A stretch of DNA of 64,000 nucleotides from Christensenella sp. UBA4675. GTDB lineage: Bacteria > Bacillota > Clostridia > Christensenellales > Borkfalkiaceae. A program made the translations under genes and the position numbers. This document shows positions 8,180 to 18,039 of the stretch, piece after piece. Positions within the stretch are counted from its first letter, which is position 1; every line of letters begins with the position of its first letter. Under the pieces are notes generated by a model that was not told where the DNA came from, did no database searches, and saw only the letters and a program-made list of their open reading frames with translations. The DNA is taken from the NCBI GenBank assembly GCA_002405165.1, contig DHLF01000006.1, positions 4,882-68,881 on the forward strand, read 5' to 3'.

Positions 8180-11100
8180 TTACGATAAATAGCTAATTAT
8201 TTCTCTTAATCTTTTGTCGGAAGAAAATTGCGGAGCATTAAAAGTCAAAACGGGTTTGTCTTTAACGGACAAAACCGAAGAAATTTCGTTATTTTCTATA
8301 ACGGATAAAATCTTTTTATCGTTTAACGAATTTACGTCTTTAAAAGTTAAAACGGCTTTTTCTTTATTGATTTCTACCTTTACAACACCGTGCGCTTTGC
8401 ATAATATTTTTAGATTTGCCAAAAGCAATAAATTGTTGACTTCTAACGGCATTTCTCCGTAAGTTTTTTCTATTTCGCATTTAAGTTTTTCCATTTCTTC
8501 TTTAGTTTTTACTTCGGCGATTTTTTTATAACAATCCATTCTTGCCGACGGATAATCTATATATGTTTCGGGAATATAAGCGGTTACTTTGCAGTCCGTT
8601 TCGCATTCGGCGTCTAAATCTTCGCCCGCAAGCTTTTCTTTTAGCAACTTAGAATACAACTCGTACCCTATTTTTTCCATATGACCGTGTTGCTCTTTTC
8701 CTAAAACGTTGCCCGCTCCCCTTATTTGCAAATCTCGCATAGCGATTTTATATCCGCTACCGACATCCGAATACTCCATTAAAGCGTTTAATCTTTTATA
8801 CGCCACGTCCGTTAAAGCCAATTGCTTGTACATAAAGTAAGCGTAAGCCATTCTGTCGCTTCTGCCGACTCTTCCCCTTAACTGATATAGCGTTGACAAC
8901 CCAAGTTTATCCGCGTCTATAACAATAAGCGTGTTAGCTAAGGGTAAATCTATTCCGTTTTCTATAATGGTTGTTGCTATAAGCAAATTAAATTCGCCGT
9001 TATAAAAAGACAAAATTTTTTCTTCGAGTTCTTTTTCTTTCATTTGCCCGTGAGCAACTAAAATTTTAGCATTTGGAAGAAGCGAAGATATTTTTTGAGC
9101 AAAAGCGTCTATACTTTCTACTTTATTATACAAAATATACGCTTGTCCCTTTCGAGCGAATTCTTTATTTACGGCTTCTACGATAACGTCGAAATTTTGC
9201 TCTAAAACAAAAGTTTGTGTAGGTATTCTGTTTGTCGGGGGCGTATTTATTTCCGATATATCCCTTATACCTACCAGCGACATATGTAGCGTTCTCGGAA
9301 TAGGTGTAGCCGTTAAAGTAATGGTATCTACGTTTTCTTTCATAGTTTTTATTTTTTCTTTATGCTCTACGCCGAAACGCTGTTCTTCGTCTAAAACGAG
9401 CAAGCCTAAATCTTTAAACTTAACCGTTTTGCCGAACAAAGCGTGCGTGCCTATCACTATATCTATATCTCCGCACGCAAGTTTCGTTATAATTTTATCC
9501 CTTTCCTTTACGCTTTTAAACCTATTTAAAACTTCTATTTTTGCACCGAACCCGTCAAACCGTTTTTTAAAAGTTAAATAGTGTTGCTGAGAAAGTATCG
9601 TCGTAGGACAAACCACCGCGCATTGTTTTCCGTCTAAATATGCCTTGAAAACCGCTCTCATCGCAACTTCCGTTTTTCCGAAACCTACGTCTCCGCAAAT
9701 AAGCCTATCCATTATTTTATTACTTTCCATATCGGCTTTCACTTCCGCAATGGCAGTGGCTTGGTCTTCGGTCAATTCGTATTCGAATTTGGAGTCGAAC
9801 TCGTTTGAAAATTCGTTATCGGGCGAAAAAGCAAACCCCTTTCTTTCCTTTCTTGTTTTATATAGCTTTTTTAAATTTATAGCCATTAAAGAAACGGATT
9901 GTTTTACTTTTTCTTTAATTCTTTCGAATTCGTCCCCTATTTTATTTAGTTTTGGTTCCTGTTCGGCACCGATATATTTGGAAATTCTGTCCATTTGGTC
10001 AAGGGGCACGTAAAGCATATCCCCGTCCCTATACATAATTTCTAAATAATCTTTCGTGCTGTCGCTTGTGGAAATACGTTTATTTCCGACAACCTTACCT
10101 ATTCCAAACGTATCGTGTACGGCGTAATCGCCAACTTTCGGAGCTGAAAAAGTCGTGAATTTTTTTGTTTTTAAAGTCTTTCTTTTACTTGCGGTAACAA
10201 ATAATTCCGAACTGCCTATTACTACGAGTTTATTTTTATGTTCGATAAACCCCTTACCTAAATACTCGTTAACGATACAAATTCCGCTTAAACGAGAAAT
10301 ATCGGTAATTATTTTTGCCCCTATCCCCGCGTCCATAAGCTTAGTCGTGATATTTTGCGTTTTTTCCGCCCCGTCGCAACATAAAATTACCCTATATCCG
10401 CATTTTAACCAATCCTTTAAGTCGTCCGTTAAAACTTCGGAATTATAAGAATAATTACTAAGCGGAGAGCAATTTAATTTTACAATTTTTAACGGATTGT
10501 AAAAAGACGTTTTTGAAGACAGATTTGCAAGCATTAAACTAGGACGTTTTTTTAATTCGTTAGTAATAAAGTCTTTCGTACATATTTGCCTTATTGCAAA
10601 ATCTAAAACTTCGCCGCGACGAAACAAAGTAGAAAATCTTTCTAAAAACTCTTTACAATATCCGTCCGTACGCTCGTCGATTAGCTTTCCTTCGTCGAAT
10701 ACTACGGTATAGTTTTTAAAAAAGTCAGTTGCTACGCCCACGCCTTTAAATAAAGGCATTAAAGCGTATAAAGTATCGTCATAACCGAAAGAAAGTTTGT
10801 CAATAAGTTCGCTAACGGCGTTTTTTGAGTTACTAATCGCAAAACTTTCTCCCTTTTTTAAAACGCTTTTTTCAAGAGTTTTAGCAATTTCCGTTACGTT
10901 TTGAACAGATAAATCGAATTCATATAACGGCAAACAATAAAATTCGTTTTCTTCCGCTTGTTTTTTGCCGTCTTCTTCGCTAAATTTGTATATTTTTTCT
11001 ACTTCGTCAAACTCGAATTCTATCCTATAAGGAAATTCGGAATTTATAGGAAATATGTCTAAAACGTCCCCGCGAAAAGAATATTCTCCCCTTTCTTTTA

Positions 11101-11566
11101 TGAAATCCGTTTTCTTATAACCGAAAGACGCAAGCTTTAAATTTACTTCCGAAAACTCTACGCTATCGCCTTTTTTTAGCTCAAAAACTCTAACGTCTAA
11201 GCTAGTTATTTGCATTAAAGCTTCTAACGTAGTTATTACGTTTACCCCGAATTTTTTTGCCTTGTATAAAGCGTTTAACCTTTCGAAAATTATTTCCTTG
11301 CTATAAATCGAATTTTTTATAAGAACTTCGCTTTTAGGTGGGAAAACGCAAGTTTCTTTTTCGGTAATGGCTTCTAGTTCTATCGCCAAACTCCTTGCTG
11401 TAACCATATCGGGCGCAACGTATAATACGGGCGAATCCAGTAAAGACGCCGTTCTTATTTTTTCACCGCTCGTAACGCCGAATACCGCAGTAGGTAACCC
11501 ACTGCGGACGTTATATATTATTTCGTTTTGATTTTCGTCGGTTATAGTTTTTAATTTGTTAAGCAC
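8180..11566 (-). CDS. mfd: Transcription-repair coupling factor
   Basis: 1128 aa. ATP-dependent translocase that removes RNA polymerase stalled at DNA damage and recruits UvrA. Visible in order: UvrB-like N-terminal region (about 1-300), the RNA-polymerase-interacting CarD-like domain starting VGDYAVHDTFGIGKVV (about 480), and a RecG-type helicase core with Walker A GDVGFGKTEVAMRA, DEEQRFGVEH, TATPIPRTLHMS and QLRGRVGRSDRMAYAYF. A TRCF C-terminal domain follows. Slightly short but complete. Pth is 32 nt upstream, probably co-transcribed. Confidence 0.97.
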   Translation of the reverse strand: MLNKLKTITDENQNEIIYNVRSGLPTAVFGVTSGEKIRTASLLDSPVLYVAPDMVTARSLAIELEAITEKETCVFPPKSEVLIKNSIYSKEIIFERLNALYKAKKFGVNVITTLEALMQITSLDVRVFELKKGDSVEFSEVNLKLASFGYKKTDFIKERGEYSFRGDVLDIFPINSEFPYRIEFEFDEVEKIYKFSEEDGKKQAEENEFYCLPLYEFDLSVQNVTEIAKTLEKSVLKKGESFAISNSKNAVSELIDKLSFGYDDTLYALMPLFKGVGVATDFFKNYTVVFDEGKLIDERTDGYCKEFLERFSTLFRRGEVLDFAIRQICTKDFITNELKKRPSLMLANLSSKTSFYNPLKIVKLNCSPLSNYSYNSEVLTDDLKDWLKCGYRVILCCDGAEKTQNITTKLMDAGIGAKIITDISRLSGICIVNEYLGKGFIEHKNKLVVIGSSELFVTASKRKTLKTKKFTTFSAPKVGDYAVHDTFGIGKVVGNKRISTSDSTKDYLEIMYRDGDMLYVPLDQMDRISKYIGAEQEPKLNKIGDEFERIKEKVKQSVSLMAINLKKLYKTRKERKGFAFSPDNEFSNEFDSKFEYELTEDQATAIAEVKADMESNKIMDRLICGDVGFGKTEVAMRAVFKAYLDGKQCAVVCPTTILSQQHYLTFKKRFDGFGAKIEVLNRFKSVKERDKIITKLACGDIDIVIGTHALFGKTVKFKDLGLLVLDEEQRFGVEHKEKIKTMKENVDTITLTATPIPRTLHMSLVGIRDISEINTPPTNRIPTQTFVLEQNFDVIVEAVNKEFARKGQAYILYNKVESIDAFAQKISSLLPNAKILVAHGQMKEKELEEKILSFYNGEFNLLIATTIIENGIDLPLANTLIVIDADKLGLSTLYQLRGRVGRSDRMAYAYFMYKQLALTDVAYKRLNALMEYSDVGSGYKIAMRDLQIRGAGNVLGKEQHGHMEKIGYELYSKLLKEKLAGEDLDAECETDCKVTAYIPETYIDYPSARMDCYKKIAEVKTKEEMEKLKCEIEKTYGEMPLEVNNLLLLANLKILCKAHGVVKVEINKEKAVLTFKDVNSLNDKKILSVIENNEISSVLSVKDKPVLTFNAPQFSSDKRLREIISYLS

Positions 11567-11598
11567 TTTTTATAACCCCTGAAATTTTAATCGGATAT

Positions 11599-12165
11599 TT
11601 ATCCGTTATATTTTCCCATAATTATATCGAAACTTACGCCCGAAATAAAATCGGAAATTGCCTTACTTACTTTTTCGAAAGCGTTTTTATAACTTTCCTG
11701 ATAGCTTTTATCTATATTCGTTAAAACGTAGTCAATAACGGGAATAGGTGAATTTTCGTCTTGCTTGCTACCTATTCTTACTCTTTTAAACTCCGTACTA
11801 GACAGCATTTTAACTATATTTCTCATTCCGTTATGCGTACCCGCGCTACCGTTTTTTCTTATGCGAATTTTAGCTTTTTCTACGTCTAAATCATCGTATA
11901 TTATAAGCAAATTTTCAAGCGGAATTTTGTAGTAGTCTACAAGTTCTTTTACCGCTTCTCCGCTTAAATTCATATAAGTTAAAGGTTTGGCTATTATTAC
12001 TTTTTGCCCGTTTATCGTAGTTTTACACACTAACGATTTATGCTCTTTTTGGTTTATTTCAAGGCGATTATCCATAGCAAAACGATCTATCGCCATAAAG
12101 CCTAAGTTATGATAAGTCGTTAAATACTTTAAATCGGGATTTCCTAATCCAACTATTAAATACAT
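11599..12165 (-). CDS. pth: Peptidyl-tRNA hydrolase
   Basis: 188 aa. Releases tRNA from peptidyl-tRNA dropped by ribosomes. MYLIVGLGNPDLKYLTTYHNLGF carries the active-site Asn10 and His20 regions, YMNLSG the substrate Asn, and IIYDDLDVEKAKIRIR the catalytic Asp. The usual RHN is YHN here, but the His is kept. Start ATG 12165 has a GGGGG Shine-Dalgarno. It is separated from prs by a hairpin terminator and lies just upstream of mfd. Confidence 0.96.
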   Translation of the reverse strand: MYLIVGLGNPDLKYLTTYHNLGFMAIDRFAMDNRLEINQKEHKSLVCKTTINGQKVIIAKPLTYMNLSGEAVKELVDYYKIPLENLLIIYDDLDVEKAKIRIRKNGSAGTHNGMRNIVKMLSSTEFKRVRIGSKQDENSPIPVIDYVLTNIDKSYQESYKNAFEKVSKAISDFISGVSFDIIMGKYNG

Positions 12166-12180
12166 TTTCCCCCTAGGATT

Positions 12181-12208
12181 AAAAAACCACCTTTTTATCG
12201 GTGGTTTT
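12181..12208 (-). terminator. Terminator after prs
   Basis: 9-bp stem (12183-12191 with 12200-12208), 8-nt loop, six T on the minus strand. Located 4 nt after the prs stop and before pth, so read-through may supply pth-mfd. Confidence 0.8.
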
Positions 12209-12212
12209 AATT

Positions 12213-13166
12213 TTAGTTATCTTTAAATAAATCTGACATTTTTTGGTCGCTATAAATATTTTTGATTGCGTGCGCGAATAATTTAGAAACCGATAAAACT
12301 TTTATTTTATCTAATTTCTTTTCTTCCGGTAATTGAATGGTATCTAAAATTACCAACTCTTTAATGCAAGAATCGTTTATTCTTTGAATTGCAGGACCGG
12401 ATAAAACCGCGTGCGTACAACAAGCGTAAACCGATTTTGCGCCTTTGTCTTTTAAAATTTGCGCGCCTTGACAAATAGTTCCCGCAGTATCAATCATATC
12501 GTCAACCATTAAGCAATCTTTGCCTTCTATGTTTCCGATTATATTCATAACTTCTACTTGGTTAGCTTTAGGTCTCCTCTTGTCTACGATTGCCATAGAA
12601 CATCCGAGTTTTTCCGCAACGTTTCTAGCCCTTGCAACGCTACCTACGTCGGGCGATACGACAACTAAGTTTTCGTTGTTCATATCTTGGAAATACTTAT
12701 AAAGTAAAGGTCCGCCTACTAAATGGTCTACCGGAATATCGAAAAATCCTTGAATTTGAGCGGCGTGTAAATCCATAGTTAAAATTCTGTCCGCGCCTGC
12801 TTTGGTAATTATATCCGCAACCAGTCTTGCGGTAATCGGGTCTCTAGCTTTTGCTTTTCTGTCTTGACGAGCATATCCGAAATAAGGTATAACCGCAGTA
12901 ATTCTTCCTGCCGAAGCCCTTCTTACGGCGTCTATCATTACTAATAACTCCATTAAATTTTCATTTACGGGAGAACAAGTAGATTGAATAAGAAATACGT
13001 CCCTTCCCCTAACGGTTTCTTTTACCTGTACGGTAGTTTCTCCGTCGGAAAAATGTCCGACTTCCATTTCACCTAGTTTAATTCCGAGTTCTTTTGCGAT
13101 TGCTTCCGCCAAAGGTCTGTTGGAATTACCGCTGAAAATTTTAATTTCTGTCTGATTAGTAATCAT
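12213..13166 (-). CDS. prs: Ribose-phosphate pyrophosphokinase (PRPP synthase)
   Basis: 317 aa. Makes PRPP from ribose 5-phosphate and ATP for nucleotide, His and Trp synthesis. Class I signatures: [19 protein letters not shown], the metal/ATP site [34 protein letters not shown], and the PRPP-binding loop [14 protein letters not shown]. The start is ATG 13166; an in-frame TTG at 13178 is part of the Shine-Dalgarno TTGGAGGAA and is not the start. It has its own strong promoter at 13214-13242. Confidence 0.97.
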   Translation of the reverse strand: MITNQTEIKIFSGNSNRPLAEAIAKELGIKLGEMEVGHFSDGETTVQVKETVRGRDVFLIQSTCSPVNENLMELLVMIDAVRRASAGRITAVIPYFGYARQDRKAKARDPITARLVADIITKAGADRILTMDLHAAQIQGFFDIPVDHLVGGPLLYKYFQDMNNENLVVVSPDVGSVARARNVAEKLGCSMAIVDKRRPKANQVEVMNIIGNIEGKDCLMVDDMIDTAGTICQGAQILKDKGAKSVYACCTHAVLSGPAIQRINDSCIKELVILDTIQLPEEKKLDKIKVLSVSKLFAHAIKNIYSDQKMSDLFKDN

Positions 13167-13213
13167 AAATTCCTCCAAAAGTATTTACGTTTATAACGTT
13201 TACAAACATATTT

Positions 13214-13242
13214 ATTATAAATAATATAACCTATAAAGTCAA
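13214..13242 (-). promoter_or_regulatory. Promoter for prs
   Basis: Minus-strand TTGACT (13242-13237), 17-nt spacer, TATAAT (13219-13214). Confidence 0.8.
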
Positions 13243-13261
13243 TTAAATAAAATTATTATTT

Positions 13262-13729
13262 TTATTTTTTTGTTATTTCCGCTTTTCGTTGTTTTTTAAA
13301 AAAATTTACCAAAAGCATTTTACATTCTTCTTCTTTAATTCCGCCTAAAAACGCGCAATTATGATTTAGTCCGTTATCGTTTAGTAAAGAATATTTACTA
13401 ACTACCGCTCCGCTCTTTTTTTCGTACGCGCCGAAAACTACTTTTTGTATTCTTGCGTTTACTATCGCACCCGAACACATTATGCAGGGTTCTAACGTAC
13501 AATATAAAACGCAATCGTCAAGACGCCAACTTTTAAGTTTTTTACACGCTTTATTTATTGCTAAAATTTCCGCATGATATAAAGCATTTTGCTTTTTTTC
13601 TCTTTTATTGAAAGCTTTTGAAATAATCTTCCCGTTTTTTACGATTAACGCGCCTATCGGAACTTCGCCCTTTTTTTCGGCTTTTTCGGCAAGCTCTAAG
13701 GCTTTTCCCATAAAATATTCGTCGTTCAC
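13262..13729 (-). CDS. tadA: tRNA-specific adenosine deaminase
   Basis: 155 aa. Deaminates A34 to inosine in tRNA-Arg(ACG). Zinc-dependent deaminase motifs: HAEILAI (zinc His and proton-shuttle Glu) and LEPCIMCSGAI (PCxxC). The start is GTG 13729, overlapping the rlmH stop as GTGA, so it is translationally coupled. Last gene of a malQ-CPBP-rlmH-tadA run on the minus strand. Confidence 0.95.
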   Translation of the reverse strand: MNDEYFMGKALELAEKAEKKGEVPIGALIVKNGKIISKAFNKREKKQNALYHAEILAINKACKKLKSWRLDDCVLYCTLEPCIMCSGAIVNARIQKVVFGAYEKKSGAVVSKYSLLNDNGLNHNCAFLGGIKEEECKMLLVNFFKKQRKAEITKK

Positions 13730-14199
13730 TTATGATACCTGCCGTTTTCTTTTATTTTAAAGGCTCTATAAAGCTGTTCCAAAAGGATAACGCGTGCAAG
13801 CGTGTGCGGAAAAGTCATATCCGAAAAAGATATTTTGTCGTTTGAGGATTTTTTTACGCTTTCGCTAACACCATAAGAACCGCCTATTATAAACGTTACT
13901 TCTTGTCCGCCGTCAACGAATTTGGAAACGTATTCGCTAAAACTTTCGCTAGAAAATTTTTTCCCGCCTATATCAGTTAAAACGCAGTATCCGCGTATCT
14001 TTTCTATAATGGAATCGCCTTCTTTTTTCTTTATAATTTCGGCTTCGCACTCGTTTGGTTCGGCAACGAAATTTTCTTCCCTGCACTGCACGATATTAAG
14101 TTTACAAAATCTAGACAACCTTTTAGAATATTCGTCTACCGCTTCTTGAAAATATTTTTCTTTTATTTTACCTACACATACTACGTTTATTTTTATCAT
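13726..14199 (-). CDS. rlmH: 23S rRNA (pseudouridine1915-N3)-methyltransferase
   Basis: 157 aa, the usual length. SPOUT-fold methyltransferase acting on the 70S ribosome. The knot region contains FIIGGSYGVSESVKK and the C-terminal signature MTFPHTLARVILLEQLYRAF...YHK. The start is ATG 14199, overlapping the upstream CPBP stop as ATGA; a longer in-frame start exists but would add a non-conserved extension. Overlaps tadA by 4 nt. Confidence 0.96.
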   Translation of the reverse strand: MIKINVVCVGKIKEKYFQEAVDEYSKRLSRFCKLNIVQCREENFVAEPNECEAEIIKKKEGDSIIEKIRGYCVLTDIGGKKFSSESFSEYVSKFVDGGQEVTFIIGGSYGVSESVKKSSNDKISFSDMTFPHTLARVILLEQLYRAFKIKENGRYHK

Positions 14200-15101
14200 A
14201 ACTGAACCAACCACAATATTAAACAAAGCCCGAAAGGCATAAGTAAATACAGCAATTCCTTATTTAATTTTTGCTTGCGTTCTTTTCTTTTAATAATATG
14301 TATTAAGGCAAAAGTCGTACAAATTATAGCTAAAATTATACCTATCGTCGTAAAAATTATAGTCGCGACTTTATTAAATTCTATTTTTCCGTAATAAATA
14401 ACCAAAATAAAAAAGTTATTTAAAAAGTGCATTAAAATGTTGGATAAATCGCTTCTAGTTAAAATTACGGTAAGCGCGAACACGCAACCGAACACGAATT
14501 GATATATCGTTTGCGCGGGATTCATATGGAAAAATGCAAATAAACACGCCGAAATTAAAACTCTTGCCAAAACCGAATATTCGTGTAACGATTCGAAAAT
14601 TATTTTTCTAAATAAAAGCTCTTCGCATATAGCAGGTAAAATAGCGATAAAAATCGTACATAAAATAAAGTTTATTATAGAAAAATCTGGTAAAACGGTA
14701 GTAGGACTAACGTAGCTAGTCTTTTTTTCTAAAAATTTTATAAAAAAATCGTTAGCGTGAGCAAATCCGAATATTAAACTGAAAGTAAACGCTAAAATAA
14801 ACGGTACATATTTAACGTGCAACGTTTCCCTTTCTAAAACGCAAGGATATATTTTTTTATCGAATTTTCCGTAAATTAAAAAAACTATGATAAAAGATAT
14901 GGGAAATAACCCGTAATTTAAACAGGTAAACCATATTTTTTTACCGTAATATGCGTTTATACTACTGCCTTTCGGCATTTTTGCGCTTAATATCGTAGAT
15001 AAAATTAAGCTTAACACAAAATAAACGCCTAAGGTGAATATGAAAAATAACGAACTTTCTTTCACCGATAATTTTTTGCTTTCGTCTTGTATTTGTTCCA
15101 T
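14196..15101 (-). CDS. CPBP family intramembrane metalloprotease
   Basis: 301 aa, about eight hydrophobic segments. CPBP (Abi/CAAX-protease-like) motifs: EELLFRKIIFE (EExxxR), FAFFHMN (FxxxH) and HFLNNFF (HxxxN), which form the putative membrane metal site. Such proteins process prenylated or membrane substrates, or act in peptide self-immunity; the substrate here is unknown. Start ATG 15101 has an AAGGGG Shine-Dalgarno. Its stop overlaps rlmH. A second CPBP gene lies at 19356-20168. Confidence 0.85.
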   Translation of the reverse strand: MEQIQDESKKLSVKESSLFFIFTLGVYFVLSLILSTILSAKMPKGSSINAYYGKKIWFTCLNYGLFPISFIIVFLIYGKFDKKIYPCVLERETLHVKYVPFILAFTFSLIFGFAHANDFFIKFLEKKTSYVSPTTVLPDFSIINFILCTIFIAILPAICEELLFRKIIFESLHEYSVLARVLISACLFAFFHMNPAQTIYQFVFGCVFALTVILTRSDLSNILMHFLNNFFILVIYYGKIEFNKVATIIFTTIGIILAIICTTFALIHIIKRKERKQKLNKELLYLLMPFGLCLILWLVQL

Positions 15102-15114
15102 AGCCCCTTAATGG

Positions 15115-15143
15115 TAAAGGAGCAAGAACTTCCTGCTCCTTTA
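15115..15143 (-). terminator. Intercistronic hairpin between malQ and the CPBP gene
   Basis: 10-bp perfect stem (15115-15124 with 15134-15143), 9-nt loop. Only a short T-stretch follows, so it may be a weak terminator or an mRNA-stability hairpin. Confidence 0.5.
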
Positions 15144-15161
15144 TAAAAATTTTATTGTAAA

Positions 15162-16640
15162 TCAGTTTCTGTCAAAACTTCTTGCTCTCATTAAAGCAAT
15201 TTTAGCAAGCGTATCCGTAAACACACTCTCTTTAATTCTTACCGTCCAGTAGCCCGTTTTTCCCGGCCAATTCATTCTGTATTCATTACCTAATAACAAT
15301 AAGTCTTGAATAGGTATCATGGTGAGTTTACTCTCGCAAGCGTAAGCTATATCGAGAAGCGCGTTGGCAACGCTTTCCGCTCCGCTTAACTTTTTGTATA
15401 TTTGCAAGTAGTCAAGACATTTTTGAACTTTTTCTTTAAAGTCGGTAAACGCTTCTTTATCTAAACTCTTAACGTATCCCATAACGGTTTCGTTATCGTG
15501 CGTACCCGTATAACATACGGAATTTTCCGTAATATTCCAAGGTAAGTACGGGTTTCTATCGTTGTCGCCGAAAGCAAACAATATAACTTTCATAGAAGGA
15601 AATCCCGTTTCGTAAATAAGATTGTATACGCCTTCGTCAAGCGTTCCTAAATCTTCTGCGATTATCTTTCTATTTTTGAGTTTAGCAAAAATTTCCCTTC
15701 CGTCGGCCTTTTCCCAAGTTCCGTTTATAGCCGTAGTTTCCGTTACGGGTATAGACCAAAATCTGTCTAAACCTCTAAAATGGTCCATCCTTACCACATC
15801 GAATATCTTTTGTGCGTGGGCGATTCTGTCCATCCACCATTTATAATCGGTTTTCTTTAAATAGTCGTAGTCGTAGACGGGATTTCCCCATAATTGACCC
15901 GTTGCCGAAAAATAATCCGGCGGTACGCCCGCTATAAACGTCGGTTTTAAATTTTCGTCTAACTTAAACACGTCGTGATGCTTCCATACGTCTACGCTGT
16001 CGTAAGAAACGTAAAGAGGTAAATCTCCTATTATTTTTATACCGTTCGAGTTAGCGTATTTTTTAATCTTTTTCCATTGTTGCCAAAATTTATATTGAAT
16101 AAAAAGCCAAAATAAATATTCCCTTTTATTTTGATTTTTAAAGACTTTTAAAGCTTCTGAGTCCGAATACTTATATTCGGCAGGCCAGTCCGACCAACAT
16201 ACGGGGTATTTTTGCTTTAACGCCATAAATAAAGCGTAATCGTGATATTCGGCCTTTTGAACGAACTTTACAAAGTCTTTATCTTTTACGTTAAAACGCG
16301 AAAATGCTTTTCTTAAAAGAGTATATCTCGTTTCATACAAATAACCGTAATCGATTTTTTCGCCCTTTTCGATTGCCTTTTCAACTTCTCTGAAAGTTAA
16401 AAGTCTTTCGTCCCTTAACGTTTCTAGGTCGATAAAATAGGGATTGCCGGACCTATCCGAACAAGATTGATAGGGAGAATCTCCGTACCCCGTTTGAACC
16501 AAAGGAAGAATTTGCCAATAGGAATGTCCGCTTTTCTTTAAAAAATCTACGAACTTTATCGCATTTTTTCCGAGCATTCCTATGCCGTATTTACTCGGTA
16601 AAGCGGAAATCGGCATAATTATTCCGCATTTTTTTTCCAT
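15162..16640 (-). CDS. malQ: 4-alpha-glucanotransferase (amylomaltase, GH77)
   Basis: 492 aa. Transfers maltooligosaccharide segments in maltodextrin/glycogen metabolism, cytoplasmic. GH77 motifs: VRMDHFRGLDRFW (nucleophile Asp), IIAEDLGTLDEG (acid/base Glu) and CYTGTHDNETVMGY (transition-state Asp). The N-terminus MEKKCGIIMPISALPSKYGIG is typical. It has its own strong promoter and diverges from fba. Confidence 0.96.
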   Translation of the reverse strand: MEKKCGIIMPISALPSKYGIGMLGKNAIKFVDFLKKSGHSYWQILPLVQTGYGDSPYQSCSDRSGNPYFIDLETLRDERLLTFREVEKAIEKGEKIDYGYLYETRYTLLRKAFSRFNVKDKDFVKFVQKAEYHDYALFMALKQKYPVCWSDWPAEYKYSDSEALKVFKNQNKREYLFWLFIQYKFWQQWKKIKKYANSNGIKIIGDLPLYVSYDSVDVWKHHDVFKLDENLKPTFIAGVPPDYFSATGQLWGNPVYDYDYLKKTDYKWWMDRIAHAQKIFDVVRMDHFRGLDRFWSIPVTETTAINGTWEKADGREIFAKLKNRKIIAEDLGTLDEGVYNLIYETGFPSMKVILFAFGDNDRNPYLPWNITENSVCYTGTHDNETVMGYVKSLDKEAFTDFKEKVQKCLDYLQIYKKLSGAESVANALLDIAYACESKLTMIPIQDLLLLGNEYRMNWPGKTGYWTVRIKESVFTDTLAKIALMRARSFDRN

Positions 16641-16690
16641 AATTTCTCCTCTATAAGTAAATTTTTAAAAATTTTTTAAAAACTTTTTTA

Positions 16691-16720
16691 ATTATATTAT
16701 TATATATACCTCTTTGTCAA
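16691..16720 (-). promoter_or_regulatory. Promoter for malQ
   Basis: Minus-strand TTGACA (16720-16715), 18-nt spacer, TATAAT (16696-16691). Confidence 0.75.
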
Positions 16721-16783
16721 GTTTTTTTCCGCCCCAAAAGTCAAAAAAATAAAATTTCAATTCTAGTTTTTTTATGTTTTCCG

Positions 16784-16812
16784 TTGCAATAATAAAAAAA
16801 GTGGTGTATAAT
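16784..16812 (+). promoter_or_regulatory. Promoter for fba
   Basis: TTGCAA (16784-16789), 17-nt spacer, TATAAT (16807-16812); the ATG is 33 nt further on. Confidence 0.8.
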
Positions 16813-16844
16813 TATGCAAGAAAATAATATTAAGGAGATATACT

Positions 16845-17816
16845 ATGCCATTAGTAACCAGCACAAAAATGTTTAAAAAAGCTTACGACGGCGGATATGC
16901 TATCGGAGCTTTTAACGTAAACAACATGGAAATCGTACAAGGTATTACGGAAGCTTGTAAAGAAGAAAAAGCCCCCGTTATACTTCAAGTTTCAAAGGGA
17001 GCAAGAGCTTACGCTAACCACACTTACCTAGTTAAACTCGTAGAAGCTGCGGTTATCGAATGTCCCGAAATTCCGATTGTTCTTCACTTAGACCACGGTC
17101 CCGATTTCGAAACTTGTAAATCTTGTATCGACGGCGGATTTACGTCCGTTATGATAGACGGTTCGGCTCACTCTTTCGAAGACAACATCGCTTTAACCAG
17201 AAAAGTCGTTGAATACGCTCACGACCACGGTGTAGTCGTAGAAGGCGAACTCGGTACTTTGTCCGGTATCGAAGACGAAGTAAGCCACGAAGTAGGTTCT
17301 TACACCAGACCCGAAGAAGTTGAAGAATTCGTTTCTAAAACGGGAGTTGACTCTCTTGCAATCGCAATCGGAACTTCTCACGGAGCTTATAAATTCAAAC
17401 CTGAACAATGCACGATGAAAAACGGAATTTTAGTTCCCCCCGCATTGAGATTCGATATCTTAGAAGAAGTTTCCAAAAGACTTCCCGGTTTCCCGATAGT
17501 TTTACACGGTTCTTCTTCCGTTCCCCAAGAATACGTTAAAATGGTTAACGAATTCGGCGGAAAAATGCCCAACGCAATCGGCGTTCCCGAAGACGAATTA
17601 AGACACGCTAGTCAACTTTCCGTTTGTAAGATTAACATCGACTCCGATTTAAGACTTGCCATGACGGGAACTATCCGTAAATTCTTTGCTGAACATCCTG
17701 AAAAGTTCGACCCCAGAGAATATCTTAAACCTGCAAGAGCTAACATTAAAGAACTCGTTCGCCACAAATTACGCGACGTTTTAGGTAATGCCGGCAAAGC
17801 GGAAGAATGTTTATAA
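16845..17816 (+). CDS. fba: Class II fructose-bisphosphate aldolase
   Basis: 323 aa. Zinc-dependent cleavage of fructose 1,6-bisphosphate in glycolysis. VLHLDHGPDFETC holds the catalytic Asp and a zinc His, VVEGELGTLSGIEDEV the metal Glu, and SLAIAIGTSHGAYK and VLHGSSSVP the remaining zinc/phosphate site. Shine-Dalgarno AAGGAGATATACT precedes ATG 16845. Codons are visibly biased to C-ending two-fold codons (aac, gac, ttc), unlike most neighbours, consistent with high expression. Confidence 0.97.
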   Translation: MPLVTSTKMFKKAYDGGYAIGAFNVNNMEIVQGITEACKEEKAPVILQVSKGARAYANHTYLVKLVEAAVIECPEIPIVLHLDHGPDFETCKSCIDGGFTSVMIDGSAHSFEDNIALTRKVVEYAHDHGVVVEGELGTLSGIEDEVSHEVGSYTRPEEVEEFVSKTGVDSLAIAIGTSHGAYKFKPEQCTMKNGILVPPALRFDILEEVSKRLPGFPIVLHGSSSVPQEYVKMVNEFGGKMPNAIGVPEDELRHASQLSVCKINIDSDLRLAMTGTIRKFFAEHPEKFDPREYLKPARANIKELVRHKLRDVLGNAGKAEECL

Positions 17817-17882
17817 TTCTATAAAATTTAAGTGATTTAAAAACAAAACTTAAACTACTTGAAATAAAATTTAAACAATTTA

Positions 17883-17920
17883 AAAAATCCCGAAAATCAA
17901 TTGATTTTTGGGATTTTATT
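17883..17920 (+). terminator. Terminator after fba
   Basis: Near-palindromic hairpin (AAAATCCC...GGGATTTT outer stem, AAAATCAATTGATTTT inner) about 67 nt after the fba stop, followed by a T-rich stretch. Confidence 0.8.
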
Positions 17921-18039
17921 TTTAATTTCAAAATAACTTGTAAAATTTAACTCTCATAAGTTTAGTTGTAAAATCTTAGATTGTTTAATTTATAGACTAT
18001 TTTTAAGCTTGTAATTTTTTTAAAAAATTCATCCTTAAA